The translations under genes were made by a program, and so were the position numbers. Of a stretch of 15,472 nt of DNA, positions 1 to 6,168 are shown piece by piece; the stretch's first letter is position 1; each line of letters starts with the position of its first letter. Origin of the DNA: Candidatus Komeilibacteria bacterium RIFCSPHIGHO2_01_FULL_52_14 (GTDB lineage Bacteria > Patescibacteriota > Patescibacteriia > UBA1558 > 2-01-FULL-52-15); NCBI GenBank assembly GCA_001818365.1, contig MHKK01000061.1, positions 1 through 15,472 on the forward strand, in the 5' to 3' direction. The notes beneath the pieces are model-generated. The model did not search any database and had not been told where the DNA came from. It saw only the letters and a program-made list of their open reading frames with translations.

Positions 1-677
1 ATCTCGTTAAAATAGAGCTTTAAGATTTCTTTTTTGCTGAATTTTTTTTCGAGACGGTATGCGAGAATGAATTCTTTGAGTTTTCGTCCGTAACTTTTTT
101 CCGTCGAGAGCACGGCGTTTTTGATGAACTGCTGGGTCAGAGTAGAACCACCCGGGACAACTTTTTTGTACAATCCGATCTTGCTCGCGGTCTCCAAAAG
201 AATCGCGCGTACGATGCCGGTCAGTGACAGCCCCTTATGCTTATAAAAATTTTTGTCCTCGACTGCGATCGTGGCATCAATGGCATATTGCGGGATGTCC
301 GTGAGCTCTATCAGTGTACGGCGCTCGGTGCCGTGTATCTCATAGAGGAGTTTTTCGCCGGTGCGGTCGTATATCTTTGTGCTCTGGGCAACGTCCCGTT
401 GGATGATTTTGTTCGGATCCGGCAAATCCTTCGAATACCAGGCAACCATTCCGGCAAACCCGATAGCGCCCAACAGAGCGAAAAAAATACCGAAACGCAT
501 GAGCCCGACAAGAAAAACCCGCCGTCCGTCAGGCCGGCGGCGTTGCGGGAAGACCGGGCCGCCTGAACGGAAAACCGACCGGGAACCGGATGTGGGCTGA
601 CCCTCTGCTATGAGCGATCGCGTACGAAACGAGCTTTCGCTCCGCGCTTGTTTCGCTTTTAATTGACGAATGGGCAT
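1..677 (-). CDS. Class A penicillin-binding protein (peptidoglycan glycosyltransferase), N-terminal part, cut by window edge
   Basis: Read leftward from an ATG at 677-675, this gives 225 residues before the window ends. A basic, Arg/Ser/Gly-rich tail (1-53) is followed by one membrane segment (about 54-81) and then the glycosyltransferase family 51 domain that polymerises lipid II outside the membrane. Visible family motifs are the catalytic EDKNFYKHKG (Glu140), GGSTLTQQ (177-183), RKLKE (198-202) and KKEILKLY (215-222). The transpeptidase domain would lie beyond the edge. An in-frame stop lies just upstream of the chosen ATG. The only other ATG before the membrane segment is at 500-498 (Met60), which would remove the basic tail. 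Neither start has a good Shine-Dalgarno site, and a TATACG box lies only 3 bases before the first ATG, so the later start remains possible. The gene is divergent from tyrS. Confidence 0.92.
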   Translation of the reverse strand, partial: MPIRQLKAKQARSESSFRTRSLIAEGQPTSGSRSVFRSGGPVFPQRRRPDGRRVFLVGLMRFGIFFALLGAIGFAGMVAWYSKDLPDPNKIIQRDVAQSTKIYDRTGEKLLYEIHGTERRTLIELTDIPQYAIDATIAVEDKNFYKHKGLSLTGIVRAILLETASKIGLYKKVVPGGSTLTQQFIKNAVLSTEKSYGRKLKEFILAYRLEKKFSKKEILKLYFNE

Positions 678-687
678 CCCCGTATAT

Positions 688-806
688 CAACCTCGATGTT
701 TAGTTGTTTGTTTGACATTTGCCATCTGATATAAATGCTCGTATTCTCATAGTATACTCCGTAACCGCGAGACCTTTCCCGACAGTGTCGGGGCATATCG
801 AGGTTG
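688..806. repeat. Inverted repeat pair and palindrome in the divergent PBP/tyrS spacer
   Basis: CAACCTCGAT at 688-697 is the exact reverse complement of ATCGAGGTTG at 797-806. Between them lies a palindrome at 778-792 with 7-base arms (CCCGACA/TGTCGGG) around one central base. All lie upstream of the tyrS -35 box. They could be operator sites or leftover repeat DNA. No function can be assigned from sequence alone. Confidence 0.4.
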
Positions 807-824
807 TAGTACAGGGCATTTCGG

Positions 825-853
825 GTGTCATTATATCAGAATTGCGTTATAAT
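825..853 (+). promoter_or_regulatory. tyrS promoter, probably giving a leaderless mRNA
   Basis: GTGTCA (825-830, four of six matches to TTGACA) and a perfect TATAAT (848-853) are separated by 17 bases. The expected start of transcription is near 859-861, only a few bases before the tyrS ATG at 864. No Shine-Dalgarno sequence fits in that space. Confidence 0.7.
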
Positions 854-863
854 TATAGTTACT

Positions 864-2069
864 ATGCAGAAGATTAGCACTGATCGCAAGAAGATAGACG
901 AACTGCTTACACGAGGCGTCGACAAAATATATCCGTCAGAGGGGGGGCTTCGTGAGGCGCTGCTTTCAGGTAAAAAGCTTCGTGTGAAGTTCGGCATTGA
1001 TCCGACCGGCACCAAGATTCATATCGGAAGGGCAGTTGTGTTTAGAAAATTGAGACAATTTCAAGAACTTGGCCATCAGATAGTTTTAATTATAGGAGAT
1101 TTCACCGCACAGATTGGAGATCCCTCTGATAAGCTCGAAAAGCGACCGTTCTTAAAGCCAGCGCAGGTTCAAGCAAATCTGAAGAATTATATTCCGCAGA
1201 TTGGTAAAATTATTAATATCAAAAAAACCGAGATTAAGTACAATAGTGTGTGGCTAAAAAAATTTAGCTTGCAAGAAGTAACCCAATTAGCGGAGCAGTT
1301 TACGATCCAACAAATGTTGCAACGCAGGAACTTTAAAGAGCGATTGTCTCAAAATCAGGATATAAGTTTGCGCGAGCTTTTTTACCCGTTGATGCAAGGC
1401 TACGATTCGGTCGCGGTGCATGCAGACGTTGAACTCGGAGGGACCGACCAGCTGTTTAATTTAATGGCGGGGCGCAAATTACAGGAGCGATATAGGCAAA
1501 AACCGCAACTAGTTTTAACGGTACGAATGTTGAATGGCCTTGATGGTCGCAAAATGAGCACAAGCTGGGGTAATGTTATTAATATTCTCGATACGTCGAA
1601 AGAGCAATTTGGTAAGGTGATGTCAATGCGTGACGAGGAGATCATTCCCTATTTTATTCTTGCAGCCGATCTTCCTATGGGTGAAATCCGAGAGCGTGAA
1701 AAATTGATGAAGCAAGGTATATTAAATCCACGTGACGCAAAAGCGGAATTGGCTCGCAGGATTGTGGCGTTCTATCACGGCGAAGCGGCGGCGCGTAAAG
1801 CAGATCATGAATTTGTTTCGCAGTTTAAGGACAAGGAAACGCCCAAAAATATACCGGTGAGAAAACTTATCAGCTATACTGGTTCTTTTCCTGATAAGCT
1901 TGTAGAGGCCGGTTTATGCAGTTCAAAATCAGAAGCGCGGAGATTGATCGAGCAAGGAGGAGTGAAAATCGACGGCAGTAAAGTCGATTTCAAAAATGGA
2001 TGGGATATAATTCTGAAGAAGGGGTCGGTTATTCAGGTCGGAAAACACAAGTTCGTAAAAATCGCCTGA
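864..2069 (+). CDS. tyrS: Tyrosyl-tRNA synthetase
   Basis: This 401-residue class I aminoacyl-tRNA synthetase charges tRNA-Tyr with tyrosine in the cytoplasm. The Rossmann catalytic domain carries the HIGH-type motif as HIGR (53-56, after GIDPTGTK). Tyrosine-pocket elements are seen at YPLMQGYDS (174-182) and GGTDQLFN (192-199), and the KMSKS loop as KMSTS (230-234). The C-terminal part (about 333-400) is an S4-type RNA-binding domain, with the segment CSSKSEARRLIEQGGV. Length and domain order match the bacterial TyrRS subgroup with the S4 tail. The ATG at 864 was chosen over an in-frame GTG at 825 because that GTG lies inside the -35 box and the added residues match nothing in the family. 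Confidence 0.96.
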   Translation: MQKISTDRKKIDELLTRGVDKIYPSEGGLREALLSGKKLRVKFGIDPTGTKIHIGRAVVFRKLRQFQELGHQIVLIIGDFTAQIGDPSDKLEKRPFLKPAQVQANLKNYIPQIGKIINIKKTEIKYNSVWLKKFSLQEVTQLAEQFTIQQMLQRRNFKERLSQNQDISLRELFYPLMQGYDSVAVHADVELGGTDQLFNLMAGRKLQERYRQKPQLVLTVRMLNGLDGRKMSTSWGNVINILDTSKEQFGKVMSMRDEEIIPYFILAADLPMGEIREREKLMKQGILNPRDAKAELARRIVAFYHGEAAARKADHEFVSQFKDKETPKNIPVRKLISYTGSFPDKLVEAGLCSSKSEARRLIEQGGVKIDGSKVDFKNGWDIILKKGSVIQVGKHKFVKIA

Positions 2070-2080
2070 GGCCCCTTGTA

Positions 2081-2120
2081 TAAAAAAGAAGAGCCCCCCA
2101 CCTGTACACAAGTGGGGGGC
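2081..2120 (-). terminator. Leftward intrinsic terminator, possibly shared with tyrS
   Basis: A 9-bp GC-rich stem (2093-2101 with 2112-2120) and a 10-base loop are followed, on the - strand, by a T-rich run read from 2092 to 2081. On the + strand the hairpin sits 23 bases after the tyrS stop but has no T run after it. It is therefore a good terminator leftward and at most a weak one for tyrS. Confidence 0.65.
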
Positions 2121-2132
2121 CGAATTGCCGCA

Positions 2133-2202
2133 GCGGACGGGGTTTGTCCGCCGCCGCTCTAATCGAGCTAGGGCGGATCCGCCGAAACTTTAGTGGAGGC
2201 GG
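2133..2202. repeat. GC-rich palindrome cluster in the non-coding stretch after tyrS
   Basis: There are three inverted repeats. GCGGAC/GTCCGC (2133-2138 with 2146-2151) forms a hairpin. A perfect 12-base palindrome GGCGGATCCGCC lies at 2172-2183. CCGCC/GGCGG (2179-2183 with 2198-2202) encloses a 14-base loop. No gene is seen between 2070 and 2273 on either strand. The cluster resembles an intergenic repeat unit, but no second copy was found in this window. Confidence 0.45.
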
Positions 2203-2230
2203 AAACCTGCTATTCGAAAGCGGTGAGCTT

Positions 2231-2269
2231 AAAAAAGAATGGAGGTTCGAGCACCTTGCTCGAACCTCC
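2231..2269 (-). terminator. Intrinsic terminator of the tRNA-like gene
   Basis: A perfect 13-bp stem (2241-2253 with 2257-2269) has a 3-base loop. On the - strand it is followed by ATTCTTTTTT (2240 to 2231). It begins 5 bases beyond the CCA end of the tRNA-like gene, so it is the expected terminator of that transcript. Confidence 0.85.
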
Positions 2270-2273
2270 GTAT

Positions 2274-2352
2274 TGGAGCCCCCGGAGGGATTTGAACCCT
2301 CGACATCTCAGGCATTAAGGCCTGAGTGCTCTACCGCTGAGCTACGGGTGGC
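2274..2352 (-). tRNA. tRNA-like gene with abnormal anticodon arm; isotype undetermined
   Basis: The cloverleaf is read leftward. There is an encoded CCA end (2276-2274), discriminator U, T arm (stem GAGGG/CCCTC with loop TTCAAAT), a 5-base variable loop and a D arm (GCTC/GAGC). Two parts are abnormal. The acceptor pairs fully only if 8 bases are used on the 5' side, leaving one A bulged (GCC-A-CCCG against CGGGGGC). The anticodon arm is 20 bases instead of 17: a 7-bp stem CTCAGGC/GCCTGAG with a 6-base loop CTTAAT, or 6 bp with an 8-base loop. No standard seven-base loop exists, so no anticodon can be assigned; TAA or AAT would follow a U33. The gene has its own promoter and terminator, so it is probably transcribed. 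It may be a functional odd tRNA or a decayed one. Confidence 0.6.
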
Positions 2353-2379
2353 TTACGCCCGCTGACAGTTAACTCGTAC

Positions 2380-2414
2380 AACCTATCACCGATCGGTTAA
2401 TTGTCAACTGTCAA
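2380..2414 (-). promoter_or_regulatory. Promoter of the tRNA-like gene
   Basis: On the - strand two TTGACA -35 boxes lie side by side (2414-2409 and 2407-2402). A weak TAGGTT -10 (2385-2380) lies 16 bases after the second. Transcription would start about 20 bases before the tRNA-like 5' end. An 8-base inverted repeat (2363-2370 with 2406-2413) spans this region. Confidence 0.5.
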
Positions 2415-2473
2415 AAAACTTGCTTTTTCAAAGGGATTCCACGTCCTTTTATCATAGCATGTGTTTAATTGCG

Positions 2474-2502
2474 TTGCGAATCGTTACGCCAGGTGTTATA
2501 GT
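2474..2502 (+). promoter_or_regulatory. Extended -10 promoter of the repeat-protein gene, leaderless
   Basis: TTGCGA (2474-2479), a 17-base spacer and TATAGT (2497-2502), preceded by the extended element TGT (2494-2496). The ATG at 2511 lies 8 bases after the -10 box, so the mRNA would begin at or next to the start codon. Confidence 0.7.
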
Positions 2503-2510
2503 GGTTGCAT

Positions 2511-3242
2511 ATGGATTTTGAGAAGCCAAAAAAGCCAGAAGAACAAGCTGTAGAAAACGCAGAGTCGCTATACGGCAAGTTTAATTCGGTCGCTGCCGAA
2601 GCGGAGCAGGAAGGTGGCCGGCGCGTTGAGCAAATATCTGATGACGGCGCCGGTGATCTGTACGTTGAAAATAAAGACGGTCTGCGGCTGTACGATATTC
2701 ATTTCAAACCGCGCAATCAGGATAACCCGGACGCAGGTACCGAATATTATTATGAGCAGACCTATTCGTACGACGAATCAGACCGCGTGTCCGAGATCGC
2801 CTGGCGGGATATCGCCAGCGAGAGTGGCGGCAACGCCGGTGAAAAGCATTTTGGCTATGACGACCAGGGCCACATGATTTCGGAAGAGCAAGAGATAACC
2901 GGCGGGCCCGAAGAAGGCAAAAAAATAGGAAAGAATTTTGACTACTCTGAGCAGGGCGAGATGGCCGGTGAGATTGGAGAAATTAAAGCAGGCCCTGATC
3001 GCGGTCATAAATGGCAGAAGCGGTTTAGCCGCAGCGTGCTTGAGGACGGGACGCAGGTTTCCGTTGAGGACGGTCAGATACTTGAGCAAGGAGAGAATAA
3101 GAAAAAGGAACAGAAGGGGCACGCATGGCGGGCCGCCTGGGAGACAAAAGACAAGAGTACGGTACACGGAGGCAAGATCACCGGGGGCCCCGAGCTGGGC
3201 AGAACCTGGGGTGAGTGGAACAAGCTCAAAACGGCTCAGTAG
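2511..3242 (+). CDS. Acidic hypothetical protein with internal YD-like / GP-x-x-G repeats
   Basis: This 243-residue, strongly charged and acidic protein has no signal peptide or membrane segment and no family I can name. Residues 1-45 look helical. From about 85 a unit recurs: an aromatic-rich start resembling Rhs/YD repeats (SYDESDRVSE at 86, GYDDQGHMIS at 115, DYSEQGEMAG at 144). The last two end in a Gly-Pro turn (ITGGPEEGKKIG at 129, IKAGPDRGHKW at 158). A third Gly-Pro copy, ITGGPELGRTW, sits at 223. Such repeats suggest stacked beta hairpins, which is inference. The ATG at 2511 was chosen; a TTG two codons upstream would also be in frame. No Shine-Dalgarno site is present. The gene ends in TAG, 24 bases from the convergent GalT-like gene. 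Confidence 0.8.
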   Translation: MDFEKPKKPEEQAVENAESLYGKFNSVAAEAEQEGGRRVEQISDDGAGDLYVENKDGLRLYDIHFKPRNQDNPDAGTEYYYEQTYSYDESDRVSEIAWRDIASESGGNAGEKHFGYDDQGHMISEEQEITGGPEEGKKIGKNFDYSEQGEMAGEIGEIKAGPDRGHKWQKRFSRSVLEDGTQVSVEDGQILEQGENKKKEQKGHAWRAAWETKDKSTVHGGKITGGPELGRTWGEWNKLKTAQ

Positions 3243-3266
3243 ATTCGGCTTACGTGCCGCCGGCTA

Positions 3267-4193
3267 CTATCGGTAATACCGTGCCGCTTCCTCCGGTGGG
3301 ATCGGGTTGATGATGATGCCCGAGCCGATCTCGACACCTGCCCATGCAGACCCCCTTGGGATAATTTTGAGGTATAGGTGCTGATCCTCGTCTTTTACGA
3401 CCTGGTGGAAATAAAAATTATAGGGCAGATTGAGCTTATTCACTTTTTTCAGGACACGCTTCAGAAGCGTTGCCCAGTCGTTTCGCTCATCGCGCGAGAG
3501 CTGCGTGACGTTGTCGACATGCCGGATCGGCATGATCCAGACCTCGTAGTTATGCTGTGACGCATAAGGACAGAAGGCGATAACGTGACGGTCATGGAAA
3601 ATAAGCCGCGGGCCTTTTCGTTCGTTTTTGATGACGTCGCAGTAAGCGCACCGGCCGGTGCGGAGCTTGTACGCCTGTTCCTTCTGTGATTTATCGAGCA
3701 GATGCGGCGGTAAAAATTCCGTCGCAAATATTTGCGAATGCGAATGCTGGACGGAAGCACCGGCCCGACCGCCGTTATTTTTAAAAATCAGGATGTATTG
3801 TATGCGGGGATCGCGGGCGATGGCGGTCGTGCGTTCGCCGTAGACATGCAGTATCTGCGCGATGTGTTTGACCGAAAGATCCTCAAGCTCCGGTTTGGGA
3901 TCGGGTGTTTCAACCACAACCTCATGGTAGCCGTACGCTTTCGGAAAAGAGGGGTCAACAGCCGGAAATTTATTTTTCAGTACTTTAATGATCCAGTTTT
4001 TTTCACCGCCCACGGTGAGAAGAGCTTTTTCATTCTTCAGCGATTCACGTGAGAATATCGAAGGCAGCGATAGGGATTCCCGCACCTCACGCGTCGGTTT
4101 CTTATATTGATTCGGTCGCTTCGAGCGCCGTGGCGCTATGATGACGTATTTTTCCTGGATGTAATCCTTGCGGATCTCGGGCTTGGTGATCAT
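3267..4193 (-). CDS. GalT-family (HIT superfamily) sugar-1-phosphate nucleotidyltransferase
   Basis: This 308-residue protein resembles galactose-1-phosphate uridylyltransferase and its relatives, including ADP-glucose phosphorylase; these move a nucleotidyl group between sugar phosphates through a histidine intermediate. The active site appears as HSHSQ (150-154) instead of the HPHGQ usual in GalT. A CAYC pair (182-185) and the second HIT-like half ending HLYLKIIPR (272-280) are present. The CxxC zinc pair normally found near residue 45 of GalT is missing: the matching stretch reads LSLPSIFSRE. The start is an ATG at 4193 that overlaps the glgA stop as ATGA; an upstream ATG at 4241 would lie deep inside glgA. 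Coupling to glgA suggests a substrate linked to ADP-glucose or glucose-1-phosphate, but this is inference. The gene ends in TAG. Confidence 0.85.
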   Translation of the reverse strand: MITKPEIRKDYIQEKYVIIAPRRSKRPNQYKKPTREVRESLSLPSIFSRESLKNEKALLTVGGEKNWIIKVLKNKFPAVDPSFPKAYGYHEVVVETPDPKPELEDLSVKHIAQILHVYGERTTAIARDPRIQYILIFKNNGGRAGASVQHSHSQIFATEFLPPHLLDKSQKEQAYKLRTGRCAYCDVIKNERKGPRLIFHDRHVIAFCPYASQHNYEVWIMPIRHVDNVTQLSRDERNDWATLLKRVLKKVNKLNLPYNFYFHQVVKDEDQHLYLKIIPRGSAWAGVEIGSGIIINPIPPEEAARYYR

Positions 4194-5644
4194 AGAAGTG
4201 AGCGATAGAGTGAAAGATATTCGTCTGCGGATCTGCGCCACGTTGCATCATGACGCATGCCGTTTGCCACCATAGTATACCAGGATTTTTTCTTACCATA
4301 CAGCGAAATCGCTTTGAGGAGGGCCCGCGCAAGCGATCCCGTGTCATAGCGCGAGAAGACGATGCCTGTTTTGTTGTTCTGCACCGTATCTTTGAGCCCG
4401 CCGGTCGCGCGGACGATCGGGATCGTACCGTAGCGCATGGCAATGAGCTGGCCTAAGCCGCACGGCTCAAAAAGCGATGGCATGATGAATCCGTCGGCGC
4501 CCGCGTAGATAAGCTGTGCAAGCCCAAGATTAAACCCGATAACCGCGGCAACCGAATGCGGATGCTTGTGGGCCGCACTGCGGAGCGCCTGCTCTATCGT
4601 TTTTTCGCCGGTCCCTAAAACGGCCAGCTGAAATTGCGCATGGGGCAACAGCGCCTGCAAAACTTCGATGATCAGGTCGAATCCCTTTTGCGTCACGAGA
4701 CGGCTTACCATACCAAAGAGTGGCACGTCTTTTTCCGGCAGGTGCAATGCGTGCTGCAGCGCGCGCTTATTGATGCACTTTCCCTTTTGCCAATCTTTGA
4801 CGGAGTAGGTTTTTGGAAGCGCCGGATCGTGTGCGGGGTTAAAGAAATTCGTATCAATGCCGTTCAGGATCCCATGCAAATCGCGTTTGCGTCGAAACAA
4901 GAACGATTCAAGACCCGAACCGTATTCGTGCGTCAGTATTTCTTTTGCATAGGTCGGGCTGACCGTGGTGATCGCATCCGCGGATAATATACCGAGCTTT
5001 AAGGAGTTAAGGTGTTTGTCGTCCAGATCATAATAATCCTCCAAGAGGGACGGGGTGCTGTCGATCTTGATGTGCGAAACGCTCAATGCGTCGCGCCGCA
5101 TCAATCCTTTAATGCCGAGATTGTGTATCGTGAGCACGGTCTTGGTGAACGGGTAATTTTTCAGAACGGCCAGCTGGTCGACAAATGTGGGGACAAGAGC
5201 GGTATGCCAATCGTGGCAGTGGATGATATCAGCTTGAAGCCGGCATTGTTGAACGGCTTCAACGACCGCGTGCGAGAAGAAAGAAAATTTTCTTGCATAG
5301 CGGGTTTCGACGGGTTTGGCGCCCGTTGGCGGATGGTAGATGGTGTTTGTGGCAAGCAGCGGGTGATCGATGAACAGGTAGCGTACCGGCGATTTTTGGC
5401 GCAACTCGTAGAGCGTGCAGCGCTCCAATGTTTTGCTCTCATGCACGACAAACGATCCTCGTTTTATCATGTGCGAATCGTGCAGATTTAAAAAAGCGTA
5501 CCGAGGCAGAAGAACGATGCAGTTCACCCCTTCTTGGGCAAGCGCCTGCGGCAGGGATCCGACAACATCGCCCAGCCCCCCGATTTTCGCAAACGGAGCG
5601 CATTCGGCGGCTGCCATGACAACGGTAATTTTTTGTTTTTGCAT
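4190..5644 (-). CDS. glgA: Glycogen synthase (GT5, ADP-glucose type)
   Basis: This 484-residue enzyme extends alpha-1,4-glucan chains from nucleotide-activated glucose in the cytoplasm. Length and motifs fit family GT5. The N-terminal KIGGLGDVVG (20-29) forms the nucleotide-sugar loop, followed by HCHDWHT (142-148), TVSPTYAKEI (227-236), NGIDTNFFNP (261-270), SRLVTQKG (314-321) and the C-terminal FEPCGLGQL (392-400) with its catalytic Glu. The gene starts at an ATG at 5644, 11 bases after an extended -10 box and without a Shine-Dalgarno site. It overlaps the following GalT-like gene by ATGA, so the two are probably translated together. The usual partners glgC and glgB are not in the window; a GH57 enzyme lies in another operon about 9 kb away. 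Confidence 0.95.
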   Translation of the reverse strand: MQKQKITVVMAAAECAPFAKIGGLGDVVGSLPQALAQEGVNCIVLLPRYAFLNLHDSHMIKRGSFVVHESKTLERCTLYELRQKSPVRYLFIDHPLLATNTIYHPPTGAKPVETRYARKFSFFSHAVVEAVQQCRLQADIIHCHDWHTALVPTFVDQLAVLKNYPFTKTVLTIHNLGIKGLMRRDALSVSHIKIDSTPSLLEDYYDLDDKHLNSLKLGILSADAITTVSPTYAKEILTHEYGSGLESFLFRRKRDLHGILNGIDTNFFNPAHDPALPKTYSVKDWQKGKCINKRALQHALHLPEKDVPLFGMVSRLVTQKGFDLIIEVLQALLPHAQFQLAVLGTGEKTIEQALRSAAHKHPHSVAAVIGFNLGLAQLIYAGADGFIMPSLFEPCGLGQLIAMRYGTIPIVRATGGLKDTVQNNKTGIVFSRYDTGSLARALLKAISLYGKKKSWYTMVANGMRHDATWRRSADEYLSLYRSLL

Positions 5645-5655
5645 AGGGCACTCTT

Positions 5656-5664
5656 ATTGTACCA
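5656..5664 (-). promoter_or_regulatory. Extended -10 promoter of glgA, leaderless
   Basis: On the - strand, TGG followed by TACAAT (5664 to 5656) is an extended -10 element. The ATG of glgA begins 11 bases later, so transcription would start a few bases before it. A -35 box is not convincing: GGTTCA lies at 17 bases. Confidence 0.6.
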
Positions 5665-5684
5665 TCTTTACAAGGGTTTGAACC

Positions 5685-5693
5685 TGATATAGA
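5685..5693 (+). promoter_or_regulatory. Possible promoter of the 93-residue protein gene
   Basis: TGA followed by TATAGA (5688-5693) forms an extended -10 about 60 bases before the ATG. No convincing -35 box is seen. It lies within the divergent spacer shared with glgA. Confidence 0.35.
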
Positions 5694-5755
5694 GTCCAGA
5701 GCCCGCTTGGAATCAACACCAACGTACCTTCAAACCCGGTGAGAGGGCGAATCCA

Positions 5756-6037
5756 ATGGTAATAACGGACACTGCGTCGTTTCGTGCGGCACTCGAGACC
5801 GACCCTGACCAGGCCGAGGGCTGGCTTGCCACCGTGCAGGCGAACCCCGGCAAATTCCCGCAGTACGACGACCGCTGGCTTGATCACCGTCAGCGCGAGC
5901 TCTTCCAAGTGCGCTGCAAGGCCAAGGATTGGCCTGCTGCCAAACGTATCGTCGAGGCGACGAAAGACCCGCACAGCAAGGAAGGCCGTACCAAGCGGCT
6001 TGAGGAGCTCAGCAGCAAACTCTATGAGGAGCTCTAA
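5756..6037 (+). CDS. Small helical hypothetical protein
   Basis: This 93-residue soluble protein has no signal peptide or membrane segment. I recognise no family. The sequence is rich in Ala, Lys, Arg, Glu and Trp and reads as three or four amphipathic helices. The pattern of ETDPDQAEGWLATVQANPGK and of KAKDWPAAKRIVEATKDP recalls TPR-like helix pairs; this is a resemblance only. It is the one gene here with a reasonable Shine-Dalgarno site: GAGAGG at 5741-5746, 9 bases before the ATG. A strong terminator follows at once, so it is probably monocistronic. Its base composition appears more GC-rich than its right-hand neighbour. A leftward frame across the same DNA (5974-5654) lacks any such signals. 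Confidence 0.75.
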   Translation: MVITDTASFRAALETDPDQAEGWLATVQANPGKFPQYDDRWLDHRQRELFQVRCKAKDWPAAKRIVEATKDPHSKEGRTKRLEELSSKLYEEL

Positions 6038-6063
6038 TCCCTGTTGGCTACGAAATGTAATAA

Positions 6064-6097
6064 GCCCTGTACCAGTCGGTATAGGGCCTTCTTTTTT
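6064..6097 (+). terminator. Intrinsic terminator after the 93-residue protein gene
   Basis: A 10-bp stem (6064-6073 with 6078-6087, one G-T pair) and a 4-base loop are followed by TTCTTTTTT. It lies 26 bases after the stop codon at 6037. Confidence 0.85.
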
Positions 6098-6148
6098 ACT
6101 TTGGTCATAAACAAGATTGGCGATGACGATTGTTGATCCTAGTATGTT

Positions 6149-6157
6149 TGATATACT
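6149..6157 (+). promoter_or_regulatory. Extended -10 promoter of the membrane protein gene, leaderless
   Basis: TGA followed by TATACT (6152-6157) forms an extended -10. The ATG at 6169 is 11 bases after the box, the same spacing as for glgA and close to that of tyrS. TTGTTG at 6130-6135 may serve as the -35. Confidence 0.65.
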
Positions 6158-6168
6158 GAACTCAATGT

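Noticed and set aside
237..600. Two rightward frames of 109 and 79 residues near the left edge
   Set aside because: They lie opposite conserved penicillin-binding protein sequence and have no family features.
622..660. Imperfect inverted repeat followed by TTTT, resembling a + strand terminator
   Set aside because: No + strand gene lies upstream, and the segment falls inside the likely coding tail of the penicillin-binding protein gene.
2144..2365. 73-residue + strand frame across the tRNA-like gene
   Set aside because: Its second half, PEGFEPSTS and onward, is the well-known false translation of the antisense of a tRNA T arm.
5654..5974. Leftward 106-residue frame opposite the small helical protein
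   Set aside because: It lacks a ribosome site and a terminator, whereas the + strand frame has a Shine-Dalgarno site and is followed directly by a terminator.
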